Below are positions 9,586 through 20,700 of a stretch of 64,000 nt of DNA, piece by piece. Under the pieces are notes generated by a model. The model made no database searches, was not told the DNA's origin, and saw nothing but the letters and a program-made list of their open reading frames with translations. Numbering within the stretch: position 1 is the first letter of the stretch; each line of letters opens with the position of its first letter. Both the position numbers and the translations under genes were made by a program. The stretch is from Chrysaora quinquecirrha (taxonomy: Eukaryota > Cnidaria > Scyphozoa > Semaeostomeae > Pelagiidae): positions 3,217,445 through 3,281,444 of the forward strand of contig JACTAT010000060.1 of NCBI GenBank assembly GCA_014526335.1, read 5' to 3'.

Positions 9586-10397
9586 TGCAAGCTATGTTAA
9601 CAAACTAACAATCTGGTAAACAAACTTATTAACTAATTAACTAACTTACTAACTAACTAATTAACTAACTAACTAGCTAGTTACCTAACTAAGTAGCTAA
9701 CTAGCAAATTAACTCACTAACTTACTATCTTCTCAAGTAGCTAACGAACTAACTTACTAACTGACTTACAAAATTCGGAAATAGCTAACTAACAAACTAA
9801 TTAACTTACAAGCTATGCTACTTAAGTAACTAACTAACTAAGTAAGTAACTACGTAACTAACTAGTGATAAGACTAACTAATAAAACAAACTAACTATTT
9901 AACTAAATAACAAACCAACTAATTAATTACCTAACAAACTAACAAAAAAACTAAATTTAACTAACTAACTAACTACTTTGCTAACTGGTTTACTAACTAA
10001 CTTACTATTTTCCAAAGTTAACTTGCTAACTCACTAACATACAAGCTATGCTAACTAAAAATAATTTTTCAAAGAACATTTTTCTTAGTTTTCCTTTTTT
10101 GATTTTTTTGTAAAAATCAGATGTCTTGAGCAATATCTTTTGATCTATATCTACAGAAACTAACCTTAATGCTATATTCAAAATCTAGAGTCAATTTCCA
10201 CTAACAATACCATGTTTTGACAATTCATGAAAATTTTTCGATGAATTTTTTTACCTTGGACATGACGCATCTTCGGCAGGTCATAAAAAAATTTGCCCAG
10301 CACTTGGAAGGGGCAAGTTTCGTTTTTTCGAGTCTTCTATGACCATATAAACAGAAAATAAAATAAAAACCCATATTTACTCGATATCAAGGTCATC
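8066..10397. repeat. 2.3-kb palindrome with tetranucleotide core
   Basis: The outer 320 bp on each side are inverted copies: GATGACCTTGACATCGAGT...ATGTTCTTTGAAAAATTAT on the left and its reverse complement ending AAGGTCATC on the right. Between them the left half is TTAG/GTTA-rich, and past a centre near 9190-9230 the right half is AACT/CTAA-rich, so the whole is one diverged hairpin. The arms include mariner transposase debris. Confidence 0.85.
8385..10065. repeat. TTAG/CTAA microsatellite with higher-order units
   Basis: About 1.7 kb dominated by (TTAG)n then (CTAA)n. Embedded landmarks recur. AGCATAGCTTGTAAGTTAGTCAG appears near 8390, 8580, 8711 and 8946, and inverted near 9585, 9810 and 10045. 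GCTACTTTGGAAGATACTAAG appears near 8423, 8603, 8821 and 8980. The array therefore amplified as units of roughly 130-240 bp, with the tetranucleotide expanding inside them. Confidence 0.85.
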
Positions 10398-11687
10398 CTT
10401 GAAATTCGCATTTGGCCAACGGACTGTTTTTCTTCGTATTTTCTTTGAGTTAAGCATTTAGGGGGATACTTGCATGTAGTAACCTTTTTGATTTCGTTAC
10501 ACTCGTATTTGTGACTACAAATTTTTAGTTTGGATTTATCTGAGAAAAAAGCAGTTAGTGTTTTGACTTTTCTACACGAGATGTCTTTAAAGGTTAATGT
10601 TTGGTCAGATTTTGTTGCAGCTCCAATTTAATGTCTACAGAGTATGCTGTGAAACCCTTCACATGTGACGCGTTCTTCTTACGTTTATTTCTTGAAATTC
10701 GCATATTTGAAAAATTCAACCAAATTTCAACTATTTCGAAACACTTGGTCGCTAGACTTCATTCCAGCAATTTGCTGGGAGAAGATAACTTTATTAAGAC
10801 TCAGAGATAAAGCATTTCACACTTCTGTAGAACAAGCAAATATCATCTTACTGTGTACTTATATACATCTTACTAAATTCCCAAATTGTTTTTCTTAATA
10901 AAGAGGAGCTCCTCGTGAATTACAAACCATTGAATTTCTCTGAATGGTTTCCAAGAAAACAGAGCACGCTACAGAAACTTTTTACAGATTCCAAACAGAC
11001 ATCGCCAGGTAGCTACCAAGGCTAGTTCGCCAAAGACTGATAGGGCTTCTTATTGATACTTTTCACAGTATAAAAACCACAAAATTCTAACAAAAGAATT
11101 GTTACCTAAATTTAAAATCGGGCTCTTTCAATTTTCCTTTTCCAACGATTTCGGAATAACTGATTTTTCTCAGGGCATAACGCATTACCTTTTCACATCC
11201 TGATCGTTCTAAACTTTTCAATAAACATATCAATAAATGGATCAATAAACATTTCTATCTTTCAACCTTTAATGAGAAAAGTTCATTAGCAAGGTCACTG
11301 CACTTACAAATAGAGGCGTATGGGTTACATTGGATTACAGCTAAACAAATGCAGAATAAGCTGAACCTAATAACTTATTTATATAGACAGAATAAGGTTT
11401 TCTGTGACAATTTGATTTCAGCAAAATGAAAAGATTATTATTGATATAGCTGATCGACCCATCATTAGAATCATCGCAAGTTAATAGAACATTAATGTAA
11501 CTGATGTTTTTGTTTAAGCTATTTGATAGTTTAGTTGTGTTACTGTTTGGATGTATGTACAGGTGGGCTGCAACGGTAAATTGATAACATTCTGCTTAGT
11601 TAAAAGAGCAGCTTTTATAGCGCAGTGGTCACGCAATCGATGAATGATCTCATGTTAGTTCCAACTGATCTTGTCTAAGCTCAAATA
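10398..11687. other. Non-coding; mariner-family flank, no gene seen
   Basis: The block at about 10480-10570 (GTAGTAACC...GATTTCGTTACA...GTGACTACA) is repeated in diverged form at 19605-19700, next to the other mariner remnant, so it is probably part of that element family. The rest, leading up to the protease first exon at 11688, shows no recognised gene or TATA box. Confidence 0.4.
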
Positions 11688-11757
11688 ATGACTATGATGA
11701 AGAGGCCTTTTCTCGCCTTTTTTGCAATTCTATTTGCCTCAGAAGAATTTGTGCAAG
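11688..11757 (+). CDS. Protease exon 1: signal peptide
   Basis: [20 protein letters not shown] is a basic start followed by a hydrophobic core, a classical secretion signal. The exon ends in phase 1 at CAAG|GTAAGC. The ATG is the first in the open frame, and the upstream sequence has no further in-frame coding. Confidence 0.8.
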
Positions 11758-14700
11758 GTAAGCATGTCATCTACAACAACTTTTATAATCACTTTTATGA
11801 GGCATTTCAAAAAACAGACGACATTTTTGAACTTGTAAGACATGTTTCGAATTACATTAATTCATCTTCAGTTACAATGTTGAACACTACAAAATTGTGA
11901 AATATAAAGGCAAAAATACATCATTATAATAACAAAGCGACACGTTGAAAAACAAAAGCGTAACAAGATCGGTAAAGATTAATCAAAAAACTGGGAAAAG
12001 AAAGATAATGAGAACTAGAGAAACATAGTTGCAAAGCTCAAAGGGATAAAGTTAAATTATAATGAAAAAGTTGCTTATTGAGGGTGGGTTTCTCGCAGTT
12101 AATATGTAGAGCTTCCATAATTTTTAACTGAAAAGTGGTGTTAGAAGTATCTAAAATTTTAAAACAGTCTAAGCTATTTAGAGGTCGGCAAGATGGGGAC
12201 TCTTGCAGGTGCTGAAAGATGTGAGAATTCCTATCCCGGGATATATGCTCACGGACACATGCAGAATGTTTGCGCAGGATGTAATTCTGCATCGTATGTT
12301 GGTGAAACCAGCCGACATTTCACAATTTTGTAGTGTTCAACATTGTAACTGAAGATGAATTAATGTAATTCGAAACATGTCTTACAAGTTCAAAAATGGC
12401 GTCTGTTTTTTGAAAATGCCTCATTAGTCTAGCCTTATTCAGAAAATCAGATTTATATTGTTTCCTCAAATCTTTCTTCAAATTCTTGAAGAGTTGGTAA
12501 GAATCCAGTTTAGCGGTCCCTAGTTACCTGTATTATTGTAATCTTACTGTATTTTGATAACGTTCGAAATAGCGCGAGCAGAAAGAACGAGAAATAAAAA
12601 ACGCGACTGGCGGTGAAAAAAACTTTTTTGTTCAAAAACATCCCTTTCATGAACAGTTTTTGTCATTGCAGGTAGGATTTGAGGTAAATTTGCAAATTCT
12701 GCACTGTTAAAGCGGGGGTTTGGGGGCGGATATTTCAGTAGGCCACATAGATTTAACAATCCTGGTAACTAGGGATCCCTAAACTAAACTGCAGTTGAAC
12801 CGAAGATTTAGATACTGTTTAGCAGGCCCAACTCTACACCAGCTAGTAAGACAGCTAATCAAAAATTCATTTGTCACATGAAGTCAGTAAGAAAGAAACC
12901 TATTTGATAAATAAGCGAACTTCTATTCTTTCTAAAATTATAGCTGATAAATCTTATCTTCAATACCTTATCTTGGATTTTAAACTGGTCTACATCCTAC
13001 TAAGAGATGAAGATTTAAATGCTTAGAACTCAGTCGTCCACCATCTTAATTTGAGTTAGTTCTGTTTCAGCTTGCACTGACCATATGTCCGACTGCGGGA
13101 CAAAAAAAGCAGCTGGATATTGTCAGAATCCGCTGTTTAGAACGCTGATGAAGCTTCATTGCAAGAAATCATGTGGTTACTGTAAGTATTCTTCTTTCTT
13201 ACACTTTTTCAAATATTTACGTTTTCTTCTTTGACATGTCTACAGATTGTCTGGATGAATGTTCGTGGCTTCTGCCTAACAATCATAAAAATTATTGCAT
13301 AAAGAACAGTAACTGACTATGGTTTATAATGTGAGTTGATCATTGTGGGCCATCCTGTTAGAGCTAGACTTTTTGACTGTTACCGTTTTTGGAAAAAAAT
13401 ATGTTGAGAATTTGAGAAAAACGGTTTCTATCATTACGTCAGGCTAAAAAAGAATGCTAATTAACTTGAGTCGTGTTTTCTTCAAAGGCTGTGTTGACAT
13501 CATTTCTTCATGTAGCAGTTTGAAAATGCTATGCATCTCAGACTCTGTAAAGAATATGTGCGGAAAAACCTGTGGTGTATGTGATCAAGGTAACATTTTT
13601 TACTTTGGTCAAGACTTTGATATTTTAAATAATAGTTAATGCACTGATTATTTTATGTCAAAATAAAGAAAGAAGCTATTCCCTGCTCATGCCTTTGTGC
13701 CTATACCATGTAAACGTACAAGAATACCGCATTCACACTGCAATTTAAAACGGTTTAAATTTAACCAGCTTAACAAATGTTGCGTTCGGAATGGTCATTC
13801 CAGGGATTTGAATTGATTTGATTGGTGTAAATTTGACCTGGTTTAAATAAAGCTGGTTATAATATTTTGAGAGATAGAGGAGCAACAAGGAGACACCGCG
13901 TGTTCACAACATAACATAACGAATCTCTCCTCACTACACACGTGACAGTGTAACACAATAAACTATTTACATAATGACATTACAGGGAGTCCAGAGTTCT
14001 TACTCACAACATTACATCACTCCCCTTTTCAGAAATCGTTCTCAGGGTATTAAACTTGATGGAATAAAATTTCCATAACGTTCAGGTGGTCTTCTGGATC
14101 TCGATGGGCGACTACTACCACTAGTTGACTGCGGTTCTTGTTCATTCTGAACTTCAATACCATTTCTGACGACTGTATCTTCATACTCACTATCAATATC
14201 ATCTGAGGTATCGACATTCGAGTTATACTTCTTGAAATGTGACACATTTCTTGTTATTTTGTGTTTTTCCTGATTCTCAGCCGTTATTTGCGTTCCTCTT
14301 ACTTCTATTACAGTGTACGGCGTTTTGTTGAAGCGAGACATGATCTTATTGCGTTGTTGTTGTTTGACTAATACAGAATCTCCAACTTTGATTTGAATCT
14401 CTTTCGCATGACGGCGTTTATCAGCATAAGACTTATTATACAGTTGACTCTTTTGTTCATTTTGACGTGCTTCTCTATGTCTATTTACAACAGTTTTTCT
14501 CTCGATGGTTGGTAGTTTACCCTTAACTTTTCGATTAAATAAAAGTTCGCTAGGAGCGACTTTTGTCGTACAATGCGGGGTTGAACGATATTGAAGCAAG
14601 AACCGATTTAATTCTTGTCTCCATTTCTTCCCTTCGACAACAGCGGTCTGGATTGCTTTCTTCAAGGGTTGATTAAACCGTTCAACTTCTCCATTGGCTT

Positions 14701-17700
14701 GCGGCCAATAAGGTGTTACTGACTTGTGTTCAATACCGAGAATGTTCAAGTATTTGCGAAAATCTTCACCATTGAAAGGTGGTCCATTGTCTGAAACAAT
14801 TTTGTCAGGAATGCCATGAACTGCAAACATTTTATCCAATTTTGGTATAACACAGCTGGCTTTGGTAGAGTGTACAATCTCCACCTCTGGGAAACGCGAA
14901 TAACGGTCGATGACGACTAGCAAATACTCGCCGGACGGTAAAGGTCCACAAAAGTCGATATGCAAAGTGTCCCATGGTGCACTTGGCATCGCAGATGGTT
15001 TGAGGGGTGCTGGAGGATTTGGTCTTCCAACAGCCTGACATGCTAAGCATGCATCAATGGTGTTCTTCACCAATTCATCGATTCCAATGAACCAAATCTT
15101 TTCACGGAGTAAGGCTTTAGTCTTAGCCAAACCCTGATGACTCTCATGAGCAATATCGATAGCTCTCTTCTGTAGTGACTTTGGAATCACAAGTCTGGAG
15201 CCTCTCAGAATAACATTCTGGAGTCCAACGGTAAGTTCATCTTTGAATAAACGATAAGGTTTTACCGTGTCGGTGTCCCATTTGTTTAATCTTATAGCAG
15301 CACGTAAAGCCTGTAGTTCACGATCGATATTAGTTGCGTCAGCAATCTCTTGTAAGCTCATAGCTCTAGGTACACTGTGTTGAACAACAAAATTGATATA
15401 CTGCTCAGTTAAATCTTCCTGAGTTTTTGTACTGCAAGAAACAGGGTGCCTGGAAAGATAATCAGCTGGGTTGTCCACTCCTGGCCTGTACATAACCTGA
15501 AAACTGTATGGTTGGAGACGCAAGACCCAACGTTCAATCCTAGCTGAAGGCTTTGAATTGTGGCTGCCATATATTACTTCCAGAGGCTTGTGGTCAGTGA
15601 TCAGTGTAAATTTATTACCATACAAATACAAATGAAAATGTTCAACTGCCCACACTATGGCTAATGCCTCTTTCTCCGTTTGTGAATAGCGTTTCTCAAC
15701 CTCTGTTAATGCTCTACTTGCATAAGCTACAACCTGCTCGTCATCAGAATCAGGTGATTTTTGCGATAAAATGGCACACAGACCAACTGGACTAGCATCA
15801 ACTAGAACATAAGTTTCTTTACGAATATCGAAGTATGACATGCAGGGTGCAGATGATAAAGCCCGTGTCAATTTATTGAAGGCTTCTTGGTGTGTTTCAG
15901 TCCACTCAAAATGAGAATTCTTTTTCGTCAAGGCTCGTAGTGGCTCTGTGATTGTCGCATAATTTGCTATATACTTGCTGCTGTAGTTAGCCATTCCCAA
16001 AAGACTTCGTACATCATGTACATTCTTTGGAAGTGGTGCATTCAGCAAGTCGTTGACACGTTTTGGATCAGGTCTAGTTCCATCTGCAGAAAATATTTGA
16101 CCAAAGAATTCAAGTGTGTTCTGTAAGAACTGACATTTGTTTTTGTTCAAGGTAAGACCTCTATTGTGTAAACGAGATAAACAATTATCCAAATTATCAT
16201 CATGCTCTTTTCTAGATGCACCATAAACAATTATGTCATCTGCAATGTTCTTTACGCCTTTTAGTCCTTGCAACTGTGTCTGCAACATGTACTGAAATAT
16301 TTCTGCTGATGCATTTGTTCCATAGTTCAATCTTTTATATCTATACAAGCCAATATGCGTAGAAAAAAGTGGTGATATGACGAGACTTTTCATCCAATTC
16401 AATTTGATGATATGCTTGCGAAAGATCAAGCTTAGTAAAAAAATTTTGCTCCATTTAATGCAAAACTAACATCGTCAACAGTAGGAATTGGGTGTCGCAC
16501 ACGCTGAATGGCTTCATTTGCGACTCTCATATCTACACATATGCGAACAGCTCCATCCTTCTTAGGAACTACGACGATTGGAGATACCCAAGGTGTCCCT
16601 TCACTTTCGGGTACTTTTTCAATAATATCTTCCTCTTCAAGCTTCTTTAAGGCATCTTTGACCTTTTGTCTGACATGGTATGGAATCCGACGCTGAGGTT
16701 GTACTCTAGAGGGCTTGCTTTCATCAATGCTCAGGGTTGCCTTGTCACCCTTTAATTTTCCAAGTCCTTTAAAGACCTTTGCATGTTTATTCACAATAGC
16801 AGACAATGCTGAATCTTCAGTGGATATACTGTTGAGATGCAAACTGACAAGGTGAAGATCTTGAGCTGTGGAAAGTGACAAAAGATTTCCACTGTTGTTG
16901 CCCTTGACAACATGAAATATTGCTTGAGCAATATGCTTCTTGGTTTCAATTACGGCATGAAATTGTCCAAGAAATTCAACTGGAGTGTTATTATTGTAAG
17001 CAAAAGCTCTAGTTTTTGTTTTCTTCAATTCAACATCTTTCATTTCTGCAAATGTGTTTTGATCAATGACATTTATTGTGGCTCCAGTGTCCACAGTTAT
17101 TTTGAAATTATGTCCACGTACCGTGACATTAACAGTAGGACTATTAGATCTCTTATTGTGACTCATAGCATACAAATATCCATCATCAGATGAAAAGTCA
17201 TTGTCAGAGCTGTCTTCAATGCAGTTGAGGGCTTTCTTCCGGCCATTACGATGTCTACTTGATTGCTGCTTGTGATTGACATTGGAAGCTGTTTTATTTT
17301 TACAAACATTTGCAAAGTGGTTTTTCTGTCCACAGACACGACATTCTTTTCCTTTGGCTGGGCATGTTCCTTGATGAGGATAATTCCGACCACAAAAAAA
17401 AACAGTTGCGTTTCTTAGTGTCCACTCTGTTAGTTTGTTCAGTGACCGGTTCTTTCGATTCAATAACTTTGGCCTGGAAAGCACTTTGCTCGTCCCTTCG
17501 CCCTTCAAGCAACATTGCTTTTAGGTCAAAAGTTGGATCTCGTAAAGCTCTTCGGCGAATTTTCGAGGACGCTCCCCCGATAATAATTTGCTCCTCAAGT
17601 TCAAAATTAGTATCCTGGAACTCACAATTCTGTGCTAAAGTTCTCAGTCTTGTATGAAATTGATCCAATGACTCGTTGGCTTCTTGTCTAGCCTGACGAA

Positions 17701-20700
17701 AACGATAGACTTCATATCGTCTATTCTTTTGTGGCTCGAAATATTCTGACAGTTTCTGTTTAGCCACATCGTAATCTGCAGCAGTGCCCGTATCAGATAA
17801 CTGATTAAAAATTTCCCTTACTCTTGGACCAGCTTGATATAACAACAATGCACGCTTACGTGTGTTATCTGTGATCCCACTAGCAGTGATAAACATATCG
17901 AAGTCAGCCAGCCAATCTCGCCATTTTAGGCCTAGGCTTGCTCCAAGCTCAATGTCTGGATTAAATTCAGCAACCGGCCTGATTGAAACAGACTGAGCCA
18001 TGATTTGAACAGGCTGTGCAGGTTCAGTTTCTTCCATCTAGAAATTCATAACTTAAACTCGTCGCCAATATAATATTTTGAGAGATAGAGGAGCAACAAG
18101 GAGACACCGCGTGTTCACAACATAACATAACGAATCTCTCCTCACTACACACGTGACAGTGTAACACAATAAACTATTTACATAATGACATTACAGGGAG
18201 TCCAGAGTTCTTACTCACAACATTACACTGGTTTAAATGTGTCAGTGCGAAAGCAGTATAAATCTTAAAGTTCAAAACTAGCTTACGCTCCTAACATAGA
18301 AACTTTTATACATATAACTCTGGTTAAAATGAATTTTCTTCACCATTCTTTTTGGGTTTTAGAAAAAGAGTCGTTATTATAATTGCATGTTAATATCTGA
18401 ATACACATTTTGAAGTCGAGATTAGATGTTTATCAAACTCAAGAGAAAGATACAGCAAGAACGACTATCCATCCCCTATATGCATCATTCCAGTGCATGA
18501 ATCAGTGAAGTTTGATACGTCTGATAACCAGCGCCTATAAACAAAATTCTAGTATATAATGCGAGATCACCGAGAAAAAAGAAAAAGAATAAACAAATGA
18601 ATGTTCATTTTGTGCATTGTTTAAAAGTCAGAGCAATCAAAACTCAGGCCCCGTTTACACTATACCGGATAGCTTTCGGAGCGTCTTGATTTTCGTATCG
18701 GATAGGGTTTGTGTTTACACTATGCCAGAGCTATCCGATACGAAACGCTCCAAAATTGGAGTGATTTTCACTCCGTTTTGTAGGTGATATGAAAATCACT
18801 CCACTCCGGATGTAATTTACATTCTTTTCTGACAGGGGTTTAAATATTGAAATATTCTATTGTCTCGGCTGTCTGGTATTATTTAAATGGGTCTATCCGT
18901 ATGAAAATCAAGACGCAACGATAGCTATCCGGTATAATGTAAACACTTCCCCTATCTGATATGGGTTAAGGCGAGGCGCGGCGCTCCGATAGCAATCCGG
19001 TATAGCGTAAACGGGGCCTCAAATATCTGATGTCATAAATGAAGGTGTAACGAAACCAGGCAATGACGTAGTTTGGTTGAACTTTGAACCTTTACTTTAT
19101 TATTCTTTTATTATGCAGATTATAGTTAGCTTTTGGCGAGGACTTGAGATTGTGATTTGTATTATGTTTAGTAGTTAGTTCAAAGTTTGAGCTCAAAAAT
19201 CAAATCGTTGTGAGTTTGTTGTCGTTGCAACCATGCTTTACGCGTTCGCGACAGGCAACAAGCAAGGTGCAAAAATGATCATTTTTAACTAGAGAATATA
19301 GTCTGAATGTCGTTATGTTCTTTGCATGTTGCAAACTTTGCTAGCAATGCACTGATTGTTCTTTCTAATTTTCGCTTCAGCAAGAACTGCATGCCAATTA
19401 GCGTTGCGTAAAAATTGGGTATGTCAGAGGTTGCTTTCAGACACATGGAACAACCTTTCTTAATTGATGATTGCAATACTGAGTTGAAAACAGATTCTAT
19501 TCAGGGGCTGTTTTGTGCTCACTGGAATTTCTCAATATCAATGAAGTCAGGATCATTTTTTTTGAGGATTATTTTCTTTCAGTTCAGTGTGTAGCAGGAT
19601 TATACTGCCGATGCAGTAACTTTTTTTGGTTTCGTTACAGCCGTATTAGTGACTACAGGTCTTTACGTTTGAATTACTCTGAGGAAACAGCGGTTCAGGT
19701 TTTCACTGTTCCCTAAAAGATGTTTATTAGGTTGATATCTGGTTTGAGTTTCGCCACGTTTTGTGGAAGGAATGATTTGATATCAATTATATTGCTTGGA
19801 GAGGTTACTTTCTTTGGCCTACCAGATAAAAATATTAGATACGATGAAAAACAGACATTACAGCTTGGAACTCAGCCTTTCCATGTTGACAAGCTTCAAA
19901 AAAGTAAAGGAGTAACGAACGAAAGAAGAATATGACACTAAATAAATCTACTGGTAAAACACTTGATGAAGCAGGAAATCAACTAAATTCCTTGGTTTTG
20001 TTAGCTTCTCTTATCAATCAACCATCTTGATAGTTTTGGAAAAAGTAAATATGTTGAGGTATGTGAAGAAAAGAGAATAAAAAAAAAACGTTTCTTGCGT
20101 CTAATAATATTACATGATATTTTAAATACCAACTATAGCAATATCGTCTTGTAGCTATAGCACTGTTGTGTATCCATTTCACTTGGCCTCATATGCTCTG
20201 CGACGAAATTGTTTATGAATTTGATTAGTTCAACAGAGAAACTTAACTTAGCTACGGCAACAAGAATTATGAAAAACTTTTGTCATGAATATTACAGGAA
20301 GCTGTGGACAACCAGAGGTACAACAAAGCAGAATAATTGCAGGCGAGAATGCTACAAGAGGTGCTTGGCCATGGCAAATTCTTATGTTCCTCAACGGGCA
20401 GACTTTATGTGGCGGATCCCTCGTGTCGCCGAAATGGGTTGTTACGGCTGCTCATTGTGTTTATGGAAATGAAGGCTCTGCAAGCCTCTTCAAAGTGCGG
20501 TAAGGGCTGTTTTAAACTGAAACTCTGATAATAACTATAGTTTAAGGCTACAGAATGTTGAGACGCTAGATTTCGAAAAGCATTAGGAATTTTCTTCCTG
20601 AGAAAGAGCAGTTTGTTGAAAGCTGTTTCTAAAAGAATTTGATAACATCCTAGTTAGTTGTCATGTGTCTCTGATTCTTCGAAAGTGAGTGAGCAAAATA

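Larger units (their letters stand above)
11797..12430. mobile_element. Rearranged Penelope-like element remnant in intron 1
   Basis: Inverted copies of a 107-bp terminal sequence (11797-11903 and 12323-12430) flank a broken GIY-YIG endonuclease. The upstream part of the domain is on the + strand (12265-12322, YVGETSRHF) and the downstream part on the - strand (12268-12038). Penelope-like elements carry a C-terminal GIY-YIG domain and terminal repeats with hammerhead ribozymes, and both are present here. The reverse transcriptase is missing. Confidence 0.75.
13858..18227 (-). mobile_element. Ty3/gypsy LTR retrotransposon, recent insertion
   Basis: Two identical 159-bp LTRs (13858-14016, 18069-18227; TGTAATG...ATTATA on the - strand) flank a gag-pol interior. 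A perfect 5-bp target duplication CTGGT lies at 13853-13857 and 18228-18232. The 5' LTR is followed by a primer-site-like TTGGCGACGAG, and the 3' LTR is preceded by the purine tract AAAAGGGGAGTGA. Identical LTRs imply a recent insertion, antisense within protease intron 3. The coding frame is interrupted three times, each within an A/T run. Confidence 0.95.
13728..18253. mobile_element. MITE split by the gypsy element
   Basis: GCATTCACACTGCAATTTAAAAC on the left pairs with GTTTAAATGTGTCAGTGCGAAAGC on the right. The gypsy element (13858-18227 plus its CTGGT duplication) sits inside, so the MITE itself was only about 150 bp. Its TTTAAAC core repeats at each end. Confidence 0.45.

Noticed and set aside
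8385..10065. TTAG arrays as an internal telomere
   Set aside because: The unit is TTAG, not TTAGGG or another known telomere repeat, and the array is palindromic within transposon arms.
13256..13315. Third ShK exon as a functional part of the protease
   Set aside because: No donor site and an in-frame stop; skipping it restores the canonical cysteine pattern.
16508..17657. + strand open frames in the gypsy element
   Set aside because: They are antisense to well-supported gag and pol coding.
20209..20528. Other-frame open frames over the protease exon
   Set aside because: Only one frame gives IIAG, VVTAAHC and correct splice phases; the others are shadows.
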